Assembly (NCBI RefSeq): GCF_026241855.1
Contig: NZ_JAPJDC010000001.1
Span: forward strand, 2,790,001-2,854,000
Source: Curtobacterium flaccumfaciens pv. betae
GTDB taxonomy: Bacteria > Actinomycetota > Actinomycetes > Actinomycetales > Microbacteriaceae
DNA: 64,000 nucleotides
Direction of reading: 5' to 3'
In this document: piece by piece, positions 1 through 7,425 of the stretch
Position numbering within the stretch: position 1 is the stretch's first letter
How the letters are laid out: the number at the start of each line of letters is the position of its first letter
Notes under the pieces: model-generated
Database searches by the model: none
Told to the model about the DNA's origin: nothing
What the model saw: only the letters and a program-made list of their open reading frames with translations
Position numbers and translations under genes: made by a program

Positions 1-617
1 AGCGAGCGCGGTCGCGTCCCTCTCGGTCCCCTCGAGCAGGTGCGCCCGGAGATACGCCGCGAGGGGCCGGTCGTTGCCGGCGACGGCGTGCAAGCGTGTG
101 GTGCGGAGCTCGTCGACGTTGACGCGCTCCCAATCGATCGGGTGGCCGGCACGCTCCGCGATCGCGGACACATAGGTGCTCTGGGACCTGGTGTTCCCGT
201 CCCGGTACGGGTGGATCGCCGACAGTCCTCCCCACCGGTCAGCGAGCCGGACCGCGAACGTGTCGGCGTCAAGGCCCGCCAGGTAGTCCTCCCGCTCAAG
301 CTTTCCGAACAGCGTCGACAGGTTCGCGTCGATGTACTCCGGTCGGCAGTACGGGATGCCGGTCCCGGTGGCCTGCACGTCGACGTCGCGGACCTTCCCC
401 GCGATCCCCGGCACCAGGTCGCCGAACATGCGCTCATGAATGCCACGCAGGTACGCGTAGTCCGGGCGGTCAGGAACGCGGTCGGCGCGGACCTCCGCCA
501 TCGTGATCGACGCGACGTCGTTCATCGCCTCGTCGAGCTGGCGCTGATCGCGGATCCCGGCAGCGTTCACCAACACCCCACCGCTACCCGGGTAGGTGTA
601 CTTGTCGTCGACGCTCA
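1..617 (-). CDS. Fic-family toxin (AMPylator), 3' end outside window
   Basis: The protein starts at ATG 617, behind the purine-rich stretch GGGGGAGCGG, and runs off the left edge after 205 codons with no stop. The Fic core is visible as IHPYRDGNTRSQ, with the catalytic His at about residue 135. Fic enzymes transfer AMP from ATP to a target hydroxyl; VbhT-type toxins are neutralised by a small antitoxin encoded just upstream, and that arrangement is present here (stop of the antitoxin at 644, 26 nt before this start). The motif differs from the canonical HPFxxGNGR: Phe is Tyr and the second Gly is Thr, so activity may be altered. Family assignment is firm; target and activity are unknown. Confidence 0.85.
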
Positions 618-643
618 TCCGCTCCCCCGCAGGACGCCGGCGC

Positions 644-853
644 TCAGCGCTGGCGGAGCGGAAACCCGTGCTTCGCAGCGACCTCCGCGCGCGCCTCCTC
701 CGGGGACAGTGTCCCCTCGAGGATGCGACGAGCACGGCCAAGAGCCTCGGCGTCGGGGAAGTGACCAGCGAGCTGCTGGCCCTTCTCGACCAACGCCATC
801 TCCTGCTCGACGTCGACCGTCCGTGCGGTGTCGTGCTCGTTCTTGATGCTCAT
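644..853 (-). CDS. VbhA-type antitoxin of the adjacent Fic protein
   Basis: A 69-residue protein starting MSIKNEHD at ATG 853, with GGGGAG 6 nt upstream. The C-terminal half (ILEGTLSPEEARAEVAAKHG) matches the second helix region of VbhA antitoxins, and the gene sits directly upstream of the Fic gene. Class I Fic antitoxins block ATP binding through an inhibitory helix with motif [ST]xxxE[GN]. Aligned with the paralogue at 12881-13087, which has SGEMEG, this protein has GQQLAG, so both the Ser and the Glu are replaced. The antitoxin role is inferred from context and similarity; its inhibitory competence is doubtful. Confidence 0.7.
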   Translation of the reverse strand: MSIKNEHDTARTVDVEQEMALVEKGQQLAGHFPDAEALGRARRILEGTLSPEEARAEVAAKHGFPLRQR

Positions 854-939
854 GGGAACTCCCCTGGTCAACGTCGATTCTACCAACCGCAGCTGTCTCG
901 CAGCGGGGTGCGGGTGTGGGTGCGGGTGCGGGTGCGGGT

Positions 940-1170
940 TCAGCCTCTTCGACCCCGACGGTCGCGTGGCCCACGAAGGTCGGACCAGCCAAGTCCTGCG
1001 AGCAGCAGCACGGTCAACACCTGAACGAACACCACCGTCACTGCCCACGCGCCGGGATCTCCGAACGGGCCCCGCACGATGGTGTTGATAGTCACGAACA
1101 CCATCGCGATGGCGAGTGCAACGAACACAGCCCCTCGGACGAGAGAGCGCCTACGGTCGCGATCACTCAT
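940..1170 (-). CDS. Small two-helix membrane protein
   Basis: A 76-residue protein starting MSDRDRRR at ATG 1170, with GGAGG upstream; an overlapping GTG at 1173 is an alternative start. Two hydrophobic segments are visible, around residues 12-32 (GAVFVALAIAMVFVTINTIV) and 43-61 (WAVTVVFVQVLTVLLLAGL), with a basic N-terminus and basic tail. A paralogue with the same INTIVxGPFG core lies at 13183-13457, also upstream of a VbhA/Fic pair, so this gene is a regular part of the module. Function unknown. Confidence 0.7.
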   Translation of the reverse strand: MSDRDRRRSLVRGAVFVALAIAMVFVTINTIVRGPFGDPGAWAVTVVFVQVLTVLLLAGLGWSDLRGPRDRRGRRG

Positions 1171-1206
1171 CACAGGACACCTCCACGAATACCACCCAGC
1201 CGGCGC

Positions 1207-1491
1207 TCACTTCGGCTGCTTCCGGTTCCGGCGGATCACGTACACGGCGGTGGCCACGGGCAGCAGGAACGCCACCGCGCCCGACACCGATCGGCCAACG
1301 TGACCGTGCACGGCGCCGTCAACAATCAAGAACACCTGCCCGATCGCGAACAGACCAAGCCCGGTGAACACCGCACGCCACGGCTCGCTCCCGCGGGGGA
1401 TGCGCCAATCGGCGTCCGTCGCACGGCGAGCTCCGACGATGATCGTCGCGACGCCAGCAGCGAGGAACAGCAACCACAGCCAGGTCAGCAT
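1207..1491 (-). CDS. Small integral membrane protein
   Basis: 94 residues starting MLTWLWLL, with three hydrophobic stretches (about residues 2-20, 38-58 and 70-87) and a basic C-terminus. The ATG follows the upstream stop codon directly (TAGATG), so translation is probably coupled. High third-position GC supports coding. No family recognised. Its place in a chain of tiny membrane proteins leading into the Fic/VbhA genes suggests a plasmid or integrative-element accessory operon. Confidence 0.65.
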   Translation of the reverse strand: MLTWLWLLFLAAGVATIIVGARRATDADWRIPRGSEPWRAVFTGLGLFAIGQVFLIVDGAVHGHVGRSVSGAVAFLLPVATAVYVIRRNRKQPK

Positions 1492-1614
1492 CTACTCCCC
1501 CAAGCCCGGGACGGGGAACTCGGGGACGTGTATGAGGCCCGCCAACGCCAAGTAGACGAAGGTCGCTGAGACCATCAGGCCCAGGCTGAGACCGAAGACC
1601 GTCAAGCTCGACAT
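1492..1614 (-). CDS. 40-residue membrane peptide, first gene of the Fic operon
   Basis: Starts MSSLTVFGLS at ATG 1614 and ends GLGE just before the next gene. One transmembrane helix spans roughly residues 5-27, followed by a Pro-rich tail. It is the promoter-proximal gene of the minus-strand operon that ends in Fic, and the palindrome at 1658-1673 lies about 50 bp upstream. Function unknown; the call rests on tight coupling to the next gene and codon usage. Confidence 0.5.
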   Translation of the reverse strand: MSSLTVFGLSLGLMVSATFVYLALAGLIHVPEFPVPGLGE

Positions 1615-1657
1615 CGACGAGTCCTGCGGGATGCCTCGAGTGCTCAGATGTATTCTG

Positions 1658-1673
1658 TCAGACGATCGTCTAC
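1658..1673. promoter_or_regulatory. ACGATCGT palindrome (candidate operator 1)
   Basis: The sequence reads TCAGACGATCGTCTAC. Its core AGACGATCGTCT is a perfect 12-bp inverted repeat. It lies between the minus-strand membrane-protein/Fic operon (start 1614) and the plus-strand Pat-1-like protease (start 1984). The same palindrome with TA or CA flanks recurs upstream of many secreted-protein genes in this window. A dimeric repressor such as a TetR-family protein is a plausible ligand; that is inference. Confidence 0.6.
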
Positions 1674-1983
1674 CACAGCCTATACGGTGGTCTCTGACGG
1701 GATCGGTATCGGCCCGCAGGGACGGCACTCCCTCGTCACAGGGGTGTGTGTGCGGCGGAACGAAAGAGCGGAAGGCACAGACCCGAACGAAGGCTGCCGG
1801 TACAACCCTGGGACGATTTCCTACCGTCCATGACAGGAGCCGAAACTGAACAGCCGGAAACTCGGCCAGGTGGGACTGCGCAGCAGACACCCCCGACCCG
1901 GAGGGCAACACAGGCAAAGCACAACCACCCGAATAGGGTTCGCCATACATCGGGCCTAACCCCCGCAAACAAATGGAAAGTAC
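1674..1983. other. Intergenic region upstream of the Pat-1-like protease
   Basis: About 310 bp with no convincing gene. AT content is higher than in the flanking operon. The protease ribosome-binding site GGAAAG is at the right end. No clear sigma-70-type -10/-35 pair could be assigned by eye. Confidence 0.4.
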
Positions 1984-2811
1984 ATGCCTTTCACATTCAT
2001 CGCGACCAAACGCGGCACTCGGGCCGCTCGGGCCGCGCTACTCGCGGCCTTCACTCTTCTGGTATGTGCCTGTACGGTCATCGGCCCGACGCTATCAGCA
2101 TCGGCTGTCGATGCTGAACGCATCAGGCTACCAATAGTAGCCGGCACAGAGCTCCAATTTCCTGGTGCTAATTGCACGGCCGGACTTGTAGTCGTAAGAA
2201 CCGGAGTCATCGCAAGATTGTCGCAGTATCAACGGGCCGTGAGGTACGTTGTCACCGCGAAACACTGCGGCGCCATGAATGAACATGTATCCGTAGGTGG
2301 CGAGGAAGTTGGATATGTGTCATGGGTAGACCCTGCCGAAGATTTAGAACTCGTGCGAATTGAACCGCAGCGTTCGGCGGAGTTCTGTGCACCTAGCACC
2401 TCTGGGTTTCATTGCTCAGGCCCTTCCTCGTACACACCGCGCGCGGTAGGAAAGGTGCTTCTTGCCACCCTGCAGTACAGGTACCTCCGGGCGACAGCCG
2501 TAGCAGGAACGGGTTCGCCTGCCGACGGCGAACTATTCTGTATCAGCGGAAAAAGTAGCGGTCAGTCTTGCACCTTTGCTGTTACCCCTTGGAGGCCAAG
2601 CTATGGTCTGCGCACTCCTGGGGATATGGCAGCGATCGGACAAACGCTCGTTTTTGGGGGTGACTCCGGAGCTCCCGTCGTGTCCCATCAGGCAAAGATT
2701 TACGGTATTCTCGCGGAGAATTCCACAGGACCCACACACAGCATTGTGAAGTACGTTCGCATTAGCCACTTTTTCCAAGACGCTGGGGGCTACGCACTCG
2801 CTCCAGCATGA
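1984..2811 (+). CDS. Secreted chymotrypsin-like serine protease, Pat-1/Chp type
   Basis: 275 residues with a twin-basic N-terminus and a hydrophobic signal segment (about residues 17-41, likely cleaved after SASA). The trypsin-fold catalytic triad is visible: His94 in VVTAKHC, Asp120 in DPAEDLELVRI, and Ser228 in GGDSGAPV. Several cysteines (64, 95, 135, 144, 186, 196) suggest disulfides. Pat-1 and Chp proteins of Clavibacter michiganensis are secreted proteases of this type that determine virulence in plants; assignment to that subfamily is by overall pattern and is inferred. GGAAAG precedes the start. A decayed relative lies at 29.7-30.5 kb. Codon use is less GC-biased than the surrounding operons, consistent with transfer. 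Confidence 0.85.
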   Translation: MPFTFIATKRGTRAARAALLAAFTLLVCACTVIGPTLSASAVDAERIRLPIVAGTELQFPGANCTAGLVVVRTGVIARLSQYQRAVRYVVTAKHCGAMNEHVSVGGEEVGYVSWVDPAEDLELVRIEPQRSAEFCAPSTSGFHCSGPSSYTPRAVGKVLLATLQYRYLRATAVAGTGSPADGELFCISGKSSGQSCTFAVTPWRPSYGLRTPGDMAAIGQTLVFGGDSGAPVVSHQAKIYGILAENSTGPTHSIVKYVRISHFFQDAGGYALAPA

Positions 2812-2816
2812 GCTAT

Positions 2817-3092
2817 CCCGACCATCCAGCCGTTGCCGGAACACCTCCGCCGGCCGTTGACCTGGGATCGGGATCAGAGCTGGCCCGGCATCCTGGCATC
2901 ACGCCTGCGACGCATCTCGCGATCTTCTTCTGCGACCCGCGCAAGCCCTGGCAGCGCAGTTGGAACGAGAACCCCAGCAGCCGGCTCCGGCAGTACTTCC
3001 CGAAATCCACCGATCTCACCAATTCACAGCACGGAACGGCTCATCGAGGTCGCTGCGGAGCTCAGCGGGAGGCCTCGCGCTGGTGTTCGGTG
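2817..3092 (+). pseudogene. Remnant of an IS30-family transposase
   Basis: Three reading frames in succession give PEHLRRPLTWDRD, then ELARHPGITPATHLAIFFCD and QYFPKSTDL, then ERLIEVAAELSGRPR. These match, in order, the C-terminal DDE portion of the intact IS30 transposase at 42399-43586 (PEHLRRSLTWNQG, NENTNGLHRQYFPKSTDL, LREVAAELNGRPR). At least two frameshifts and loss of the 5' two thirds make it inactive. It sits directly after the protease gene. Confidence 0.8.
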
Positions 3093-3212
3093 CGTCTTTA
3101 CCCGAGACCCCAGCGCTCATACTGGACGCCGGCGCCATGGCTCCGCTCTGAGCGGCGGTCCGATGAGATCCGCCGCGCTCCAGTAGCTCGCCGGCACCAC
3201 AAGCAAGCGAAC

Positions 3213-3260
3213 GTGAAGCGGCCCCGGCCTGTTGGGGGGAACAGACCGGGGCCGGCTGCA
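3213..3260. terminator. GC-rich hairpin, repeated family copy 1
   Basis: GCGGCCCCGGCCTGTT and AACAGACCGGGGCCGGC can form a long stem around a G-rich loop. Near-identical hairpins occur at 19784-19820 and 44815-44854, each about 100-160 bp before a copy of the block starting GCTATGAC, so the hairpin is part of a duplicated plasmid-type segment. No U tract, so a terminator role is likely but unproven. Confidence 0.45.
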
Positions 3261-3375
3261 GCTCGAGCGAATTGGGGGGCTGCTCGAGCCGCGCGCGCCC
3301 GAAGCCACTGGGGGGAATGGTCCGGACGCAGACCACCACGGTACGCACGGCCCCCGACACCGGCAAGCGATCCGG

Positions 3376-3579
3376 CTATGACATTGCTGAGAGCTCCACG
3401 CGGTGCTTCACAGCAGCCCGCCACACCCACGCCGCGGTCGCGGCGATTGCCTTCGCTTCCATGCGGCGATCGACACCACGGTAGGTACGGATCCACGCGT
3501 GCACGGGCACCGGTGGCACGACGTCACCCATCGGCCCACCGCGGGCGTCTGCGGGCAGCGACACGGCTTCCTCGGGCAC
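3376..3579 (-). CDS. Conserved plasmid-type hypothetical protein
   Basis: 67 residues from GTG 3579 (MPEEAVSL) to the TGA at 3376. Contains GDVVPPVPVHAWIRTYRGVD, which is conserved in the diverged third copy near 45.1 kb (GDVVPAAPVHAWIRNYRGVD), so this reading frame has been under selection. Basic C-terminus. The start is uncertain because the frame is open further upstream. Function unknown. Confidence 0.5.
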   Translation of the reverse strand: MPEEAVSLPADARGGPMGDVVPPVPVHAWIRTYRGVDRRMEAKAIAATAAWVWRAAVKHRVELSAMS

Positions 3580-3625
3580 CCAGCGGCCACGCCGGCGCCC
3601 GCCTATCAGCGGGGCCCTTGCGGCT

Positions 3626-3890
3626 TCAGAGCCCGCTTCTTGATCGCTCGATGAGTAACCACACGTGGTGCACGAAGCCCATATGCACGAGCTGCACGGA
3701 GACGACGTCGCCGTCGGCCTGCTCAACGAACCCGAGGCAGGTCTGTAGGCCGGACCGGGTGAACTCGACTCGCACCCACACCGCCGGGTAGCCGGACACC
3801 CTTCTCCGGTGCCGGCGGGGCGTCTATGCCGAGCGGCTGGTCCTCGGGTGGATCGGGGTGGATGGGCGGCGCCCACCGGTGTTCGGGCAT
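3626..3890 (-). pseudogene. Frameshifted hypothetical gene
   Basis: Reading from ATG 3890 the frame encodes MPEHRWAPPIHPDPPEDQPL and then APPAPEKG; continuity of plausible protein then requires a shift near the run at about 3800 into a frame giving VSGYPAVWVRVEFTRSGLQT and LVHMGFVHHVW, ending at 3626. The second half has strong coding character. The same lesion occurs in the duplicate at 20186-20450, so it predates or accompanied the duplication. Function unknown. Confidence 0.45.
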
Positions 3891-3927
3891 GCCACCGATG
3901 ATGACCACGGCCGCCGACACCGCAGCC

Positions 3928-4134
3928 TCAGCGGTCGCGGCGGCGGCCGTCCTGCACTTCGCCAATCTGCTGCATCACACGCTGTAGGACCGCTTCCCGC
4001 ATGTCCACGTCCGGCTGTGACCGGTCGAGCCGGTTCAACCGGCGGATGACGCTCCGCCGCGCAGCCGCGAGCTCGTCAACGGTCATCCACCGCAACCGCC
4101 CGAGTTCATCATCCACGACCAGCAGGGTAAACAC
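3928..4134 (-). CDS. Short helical hypothetical protein
   Basis: 68 residues if started at GTG 4134 (MFTLLVVDDELGRLRW), or 52 if started at the internal ATG of MTVDELAAARR. Predicted to be mostly helical and highly charged (RRSVIRRLNRLDRSQPDV, REAVLQRVMQQIGEVQDG). It heads the minus-strand genes of the duplicated block. No domain recognised. Confidence 0.5.
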   Translation of the reverse strand: MFTLLVVDDELGRLRWMTVDELAAARRSVIRRLNRLDRSQPDVDMREAVLQRVMQQIGEVQDGRRRDR

Positions 4135-4314
4135 TCAGACCGATCATCAATCCACCATGACCCCGCCATCTCGCGCAGCTGCAACCGACGCCAACGAACC
4201 AACCACGGCCCCTTGGATGGCCTGCGCAGCAAAGCGAAGACAGGGCGCATCCCTCTCCCGGCCCCCACGCTCACTCGGACCGGTCGTGTCGGCGCGATCG
4301 GTGAAGATGGATCC

Positions 4315-4623
4315 ATGACCACCGTCCGCGGCACGATCCGCTCCACCAACACCAACACCATCACCGCTGACGGCCACGCAGACAACCAGAGCACCACCCG
4401 AGACCGCGCCGTCGACGGCCTGGAGCTCACCGGGTACGACGTCGTGCAGACGAACACGCTGAGCTCGACCGCGGCCGGGAACATCACCGTCCGTGCCGTC
4501 GCCCGGTCGACCGAGATCCGACCGCACGAAGCGTCCGGACCGAACTACGCCGCTGCCCTGGCGGGGTACCTGCAGTCGATCCCCGACGGGTGGATCACCC
4601 TGGGCATCACGGTCGGCGTCTGA
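4315..4623 (+). CDS. Conserved hypothetical protein, intact copy
   Basis: 102 residues from ATG 4315 (MTTVRGTIRSTNTNTITADG) to TGA 4621-4623. Moderately polar, no signal peptide or membrane segment; N-terminus rich in Thr and Asn, C-terminus with AALAGYLQSIPDGWITLGI. The second copy at 20875 keeps the first 34 codons and then loses about 200 bp, which makes this one the full-length version. Function unknown. Confidence 0.55.
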   Translation: MTTVRGTIRSTNTNTITADGHADNQSTTRDRAVDGLELTGYDVVQTNTLSSTAAGNITVRAVARSTEIRPHEASGPNYAAALAGYLQSIPDGWITLGITVGV

Positions 4624-4645
4624 CGCCGCCGAGAGACGAGACAGC

Positions 4646-4807
4646 ATGGGAATCGACCCCGCGATCGTGCTCACCTGCGATGGCTACCAGTGCGGCGCAA
4701 GACTCGCGCTGATCGACCCCAACGGGGTTAGCTATCACGGTGCCTGCAGGCACGCGGAATCGTCATGTTGGCACAGTAACGACTCCGCGCACTGCGTCAG
4801 CATGTGA
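4646..4807 (+). CDS. Small Cys-containing protein, C-terminus damaged
   Basis: 53 residues starting MGIDPAIVLTCDGYQC. The paralogue at 21005-21205 has the same N-terminus (IHPAIVLTCDGYQC) and then a second Cys pair (DWCPTC), giving a CxxxxC...CxxC pattern that could bind zinc. Here the sequence diverges after NGVSYHGA and the second pair is lost, so this copy is probably non-functional. Confidence 0.45.
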   Translation: MGIDPAIVLTCDGYQCGARLALIDPNGVSYHGACRHAESSCWHSNDSAHCVSM

Positions 4808-4817
4808 CGTGCCGACC

Positions 4818-4836
4818 GGCGTCTCGATAGCCGATC
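4818..4836. repeat. Recurrent 19-bp element GGCGTCTCGATAGCCGATC, copy 1
   Basis: Exact or near-exact copies occur at 7754, 21541, 41481 (partial), 42375, 49610, 50344 and 50451 (partial), with an inverted copy at 43631-43650. Copies tend to lie between a terminator hairpin and the 3' end of a minus-strand gene. Following sequence (CACGG, CAACTCCGGCCCGC, TGGTGAGACCCCT) matches the long repeats near 41.5 and 49.1 kb. Confidence 0.8.
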
Positions 4837-5013
4837 GGTCGCCGCACGGTCGGCACGAGCCCACGAAGTTGTGGGGACGGACCGGAGGAGCTTCGTCTCA
4901 ACTCCGGCCCGCACAGGAGCTGGTGAGACCCCTGCGCGTGACCGTAGCCCTGGGATCATGACGGCGCCGGCAACAGTCCGCGATGCGTCGCGCCCGCTGC
5001 CGAGAGCCGGCGG

Positions 5014-5586
5014 TCAGATCTTCGTGAGGGCGCCAGCCGTCGCACCCGCCGCGCCCCAGTCGATGTTCGCGTCTGCAGCAGGGGCATGGAACTTCACTCG
5101 ACCACGCACCGCGGCCTCGGTCGCCGTGTATAGCGGGTTGTCGAAACTGGCGATGAGCGCCGCGACAGCGTCCTGCAACCCCCGGTAAGCCTCCACGTCG
5201 TGCGCGTCGACGCCGGCAGTGACCTTGCCCGCAGCAGCAGCCGCGGCCTTCCGCACATCGGCGGTCGCTTCGCCGGCGTGGTCGATCGCGCACGCGTGCA
5301 GTGCTGCGAGGAGCATGGCCGCCTGGTCATGTGCCGGGCCGGAGAGGCTGGCGACGCGGGTGTACCGGTTCGCGGCCATCTCGACGAGACCTTCGGACTC
5401 GAGCCGGGCGATCGCTTCCCGCACTGGGGTGCGCGAGACACCGAGCCAGCTCGTGAGCTCCTCGTCGTTCAGGCGCTCCCCCGCCTCGAGCGTGCCGTTC
5501 TCGATCGCCTCGAGCATCTGCTCGTAGACGACGTCACGGAGGAGACGGCGGGGACCCTGGCTGGTCGGAGACTTCGGAACAGGCAT
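5014..5586 (-). CDS. GntR-family transcriptional regulator (FadR-like)
   Basis: 190 residues from ATG 5586. The winged helix-turn-helix at about residues 13-75 is typical of GntR (LRDVVYEQMLEAIENGTLEA, then LNDEELTSWLGVSRTPVREA, IARLESEGLVEM). The C-terminal half (about 85-185) is all-helical as in FCD ligand domains, though short and Ala-rich. Such proteins bind DNA as dimers and respond to small carboxylic acids. It stands alone, with the 19-bp element downstream, so its target cannot be read from neighbours. Confidence 0.85.
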   Translation of the reverse strand: MPVPKSPTSQGPRRLLRDVVYEQMLEAIENGTLEAGERLNDEELTSWLGVSRTPVREAIARLESEGLVEMAANRYTRVASLSGPAHDQAAMLLAALHACAIDHAGEATADVRKAAAAAAGKVTAGVDAHDVEAYRGLQDAVAALIASFDNPLYTATEAAVRGRVKFHAPAADANIDWGAAGATAGALTKI

Positions 5587-5842
5587 ACCGGGACCATGTC
5601 CCGGATATCAGTTGCCGGGTAGAGCGCCACGCTGAGGAGCCGGAGCTCCGACGCCGACCCGCCATGGCTGCCTGGTCGTGAGACACCGAGCCAGCTCGTG
5701 AGCTCCTTGGTCAGAATCTGCTGTCCGCCGAAGGGTTTTCGCTATACGATCGACTGGCGGGACCACTGGCAAACCGCTCCAACCGACACAGCCCGACTGA
5801 ACACGCTTGAGCGACCATTGGCCGTCGAGCGAAAGGATTCGC
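5587..5842. other. Intergenic region with a duplicated GntR fragment and half operator
   Basis: Positions about 5679-5708 (GAGACACCGAGCCAGCTCGT...) repeat an internal piece of the GntR gene (about 5435-5463), so a small duplication has occurred. TATACGATCGAC at 5743-5754 matches the left half of the ACGATCGT palindrome family and lies about 95 bp before the HTH gene at 5843. Confidence 0.5.
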
Positions 5843-6229
5843 ATGGCCGGCAGATTCGATCGCCAACATTTTGTCACCGTTGCCGAAATCTCTGCGGTCA
5901 TGCGCATATCGAAGGCGACGGTGTACAGGATGATTCAGTCCGGTGAGCTCCCGGCAGTTCGCTTCGGACGGTCCTACCGACTTCCCCGATCTGTAGTCCC
6001 CAGACTTGATCCCGACCCACAAGAAGGCAGCACTGCCACCACCAGCATGAACACCCGGAACCCGTCGCCGCCGAAACCTGGCAGCGATACGCCCACACCC
6101 ATGAGCCGATCACACACACCCACGAGCACTATCCCGACAGCCACCACCGCCACGCCCACTGAAACCGCCCGGGACGCAGGCTTCGGTGTCTGGAAAGTCG
6201 GCGAGGACGTCAAGGACGCCTTCAAGTAA
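5843..6229 (+). CDS. Excisionase/BldC-type HTH protein with low-complexity tail
   Basis: 128 residues from ATG 5843, with GAAAGG upstream. Residues about 8-52 form a MerR/AlpA-type helix-turn-helix (VTVAEISAVMRISKATVYRM, SGELPAVRFGRSYRLP), as in BldC-like regulators and phage excisionases. The remainder is a Thr/Pro-rich linker ending FGVWKVGEDVKDAFK. The excisionase-like domain fits a mobile element; a role in local transcription is equally possible. Confidence 0.75.
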   Translation: MAGRFDRQHFVTVAEISAVMRISKATVYRMIQSGELPAVRFGRSYRLPRSVVPRLDPDPQEGSTATTSMNTRNPSPPKPGSDTPTPMSRSHTPTSTIPTATTATPTETARDAGFGVWKVGEDVKDAFK

Positions 6230-6245
6230 CACGTGTCTCACGACC

Positions 6246-6277
6246 GATGGCTCGTCTCCTGCAAAAGACGGGCCATC
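6246..6277 (+). terminator. Hairpin terminator after the HTH gene
   Basis: GATGGCTCGTCT pairs with AGACGGGCCATC across a short CTGCAAA loop, directly after the stop at 6229 and before the convergent DUF6338 gene. Confidence 0.7.
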
Positions 6278-6300
6278 AGCGTTGCTGGGGCCGCGACGAT

Positions 6301-6977
6301 CTACTCCTCGATCGTGCCGCCGGCTTCCGCTTCGTCGACAGGAACGAAGGCAGCATGGAGCTGTTCGATCTCGCCGGCTTCGATGACGACGTAGTCCCCC
6401 CCCCGAGCGGTTCGACATCGTCGCTTCCGCTTGAGCGGTATCGAGGCTGGGTCAGGACAATGGCGCGGAGTGGGTGCGGGTCAGGGTCATTGTCGAACTC
6501 CCACAGGACGCCGCTAACCCACCCGCCTGACTTGAGCACCATGGCGACCTGGACAACCTCGTCCTCTGGGGCATCGCCGAACAGACGGGTCCAGGCGGAC
6601 GTGTCTCGTGGGATTGCGGATCGCCAGATCCGGTTGAGGCCGCACCTATCGGCCCACTCCGAACCAAGAAGGTATCCGAGGAGAGTGGCGAGAGCGGCCG
6701 TACCGATCGCGGCGAAGATCGAGACTGCGAGGTGGTCGTGCACCCATCGAAGGTCGCCCGCGGCGAGTTCGCTGAGCCGGGTGCGAAGATCGGTCCACCA
6801 GATGGATGCGACCGCGACGATCGCATCGCAAATAGCGCTCACGAAGACCAGCACAGCAGTCTCTCGCAGGGCGGTGCGTTTGACCGCGGGCTGGTGGCCC
6901 TCCCGTGCGAAGATGAACGCCGCTCCCGAGAACAGGGCGAAGACGTAGAAGGCAACCCCCAGCGCACTCGTAGGCAT
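6301..6977 (-). pseudogene. DUF6338-like membrane protein, interrupted at a G9 tract
   Basis: Starts MPTSALGVAFYVFALFSGAA at ATG 6977, with AAAAGGGG upstream. Two or three hydrophobic segments precede a soluble part with VSGVLWEFDNDPDPHPLRAI and SGSDDVEPLGG. At the G9 run (6396-6404 on the plus strand as C9) the frame as read goes on to gibberish. Changing the run to 7 or 10 G gives DYVVIEAGEIEQLHAAFVPV and a stop at 6301, a plausible native end. The family is inferred from layout and the YVVIE-type C-terminus. The tract is long enough to slip during replication, so phase variation, mutation or a sequencing error are all possible. Confidence 0.65.
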
Positions 6978-7020
6978 TGAACCCCTTTTCCCGGTCATAA
7001 TGCTAGGAGGAGGCGTAGCG

Positions 7021-7230
7021 ATGGCGAAGTCAGCGGGTGGTCAGTCACGAAACTCGGTCACGGGCAAGTTCGTGACCGGCAAGTACGCGAAGTCAGGCGG
7101 CGGTACGTCCCGCACGACTGAGCGTGGCATGCAGGCGGCACACGTGCAGTACCGCCCAGCGCCACGGTCCGCCAACTCTCAGATCAAGCCGCCGGCGGGC
7201 TCGGCGCAAGCGAAGCGGCAAGGGCAGTGA
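7021..7230 (+). CDS. Small basic hypothetical protein
   Basis: 69 residues from ATG 7021, with AGGAGGAGG 8 nt upstream, a strong ribosome-binding site that fixes this start. Sequence is Gly/Ser/Lys-rich (MAKSAGGQSRNSVTGKFVTG) and ends near SQIKPPAGSAQAKRQGQ. No membrane segment. The stop overlaps the GTG start of the next gene. Both proteins carry SQIKPP, suggesting tandem duplication. Function unknown. Confidence 0.6.
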   Translation: MAKSAGGQSRNSVTGKFVTGKYAKSGGGTSRTTERGMQAAHVQYRPAPRSANSQIKPPAGSAQAKRQGQ

Positions 7231-7352
7231 GCAACAAGACTCGGAAGCCGCACGGACAGTTCGGGATTCAGCCCGCGAACATGCAACGTCCACCAGCGGT
7301 CCGTCCGTCGACGTCGCAGATCAAGCCACCGAAGCCGCCGAAGTCGAAGTAG
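7227..7352 (+). CDS. 41-residue basic peptide, coupled to the preceding gene
   Basis: Begins at GTG 7227 within a GTGA overlap with the upstream stop. Reads MSNKTRKPHGQFGIQPANMQ and then STSQIKPPKPPKSK. The shared SQIKPP motif and translational coupling support it as a real gene despite its size. Confidence 0.55.
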   Translation: MSNKTRKPHGQFGIQPANMQRPPAVRPSTSQIKPPKPPKSK

Positions 7353-7373
7353 CCGCAGCGCTGCTGCACAAGA

Positions 7374-7405
7374 GAGGCCCGATCACCGCTAGGTGACCGG
7401 GCCTC
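7374..7405 (+). terminator. Hairpin terminator
   Basis: GAGGCCCGATCAC pairs with GTGACCGGGCCTC around GCTAG, between the small basic genes and the convergent DUF2188 gene. Probably works for both. Confidence 0.75.
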
Positions 7406-7425
7406 GTTGCAAAGGGATGCTCGGG

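Larger units (their letters stand above)
3360..4417. repeat. 1,058-bp direct repeat, copy 1
   Basis: By line-by-line comparison this block is identical to 19920-20977, which is displaced by 16,560 bp. Both left and right junctions are sharp: sequence before 3360 and after 4417 differs completely. It carries several short minus-strand genes and the 5' end of a plus-strand gene. A diverged, shortened third version starts near 44950. Confidence 0.95.
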
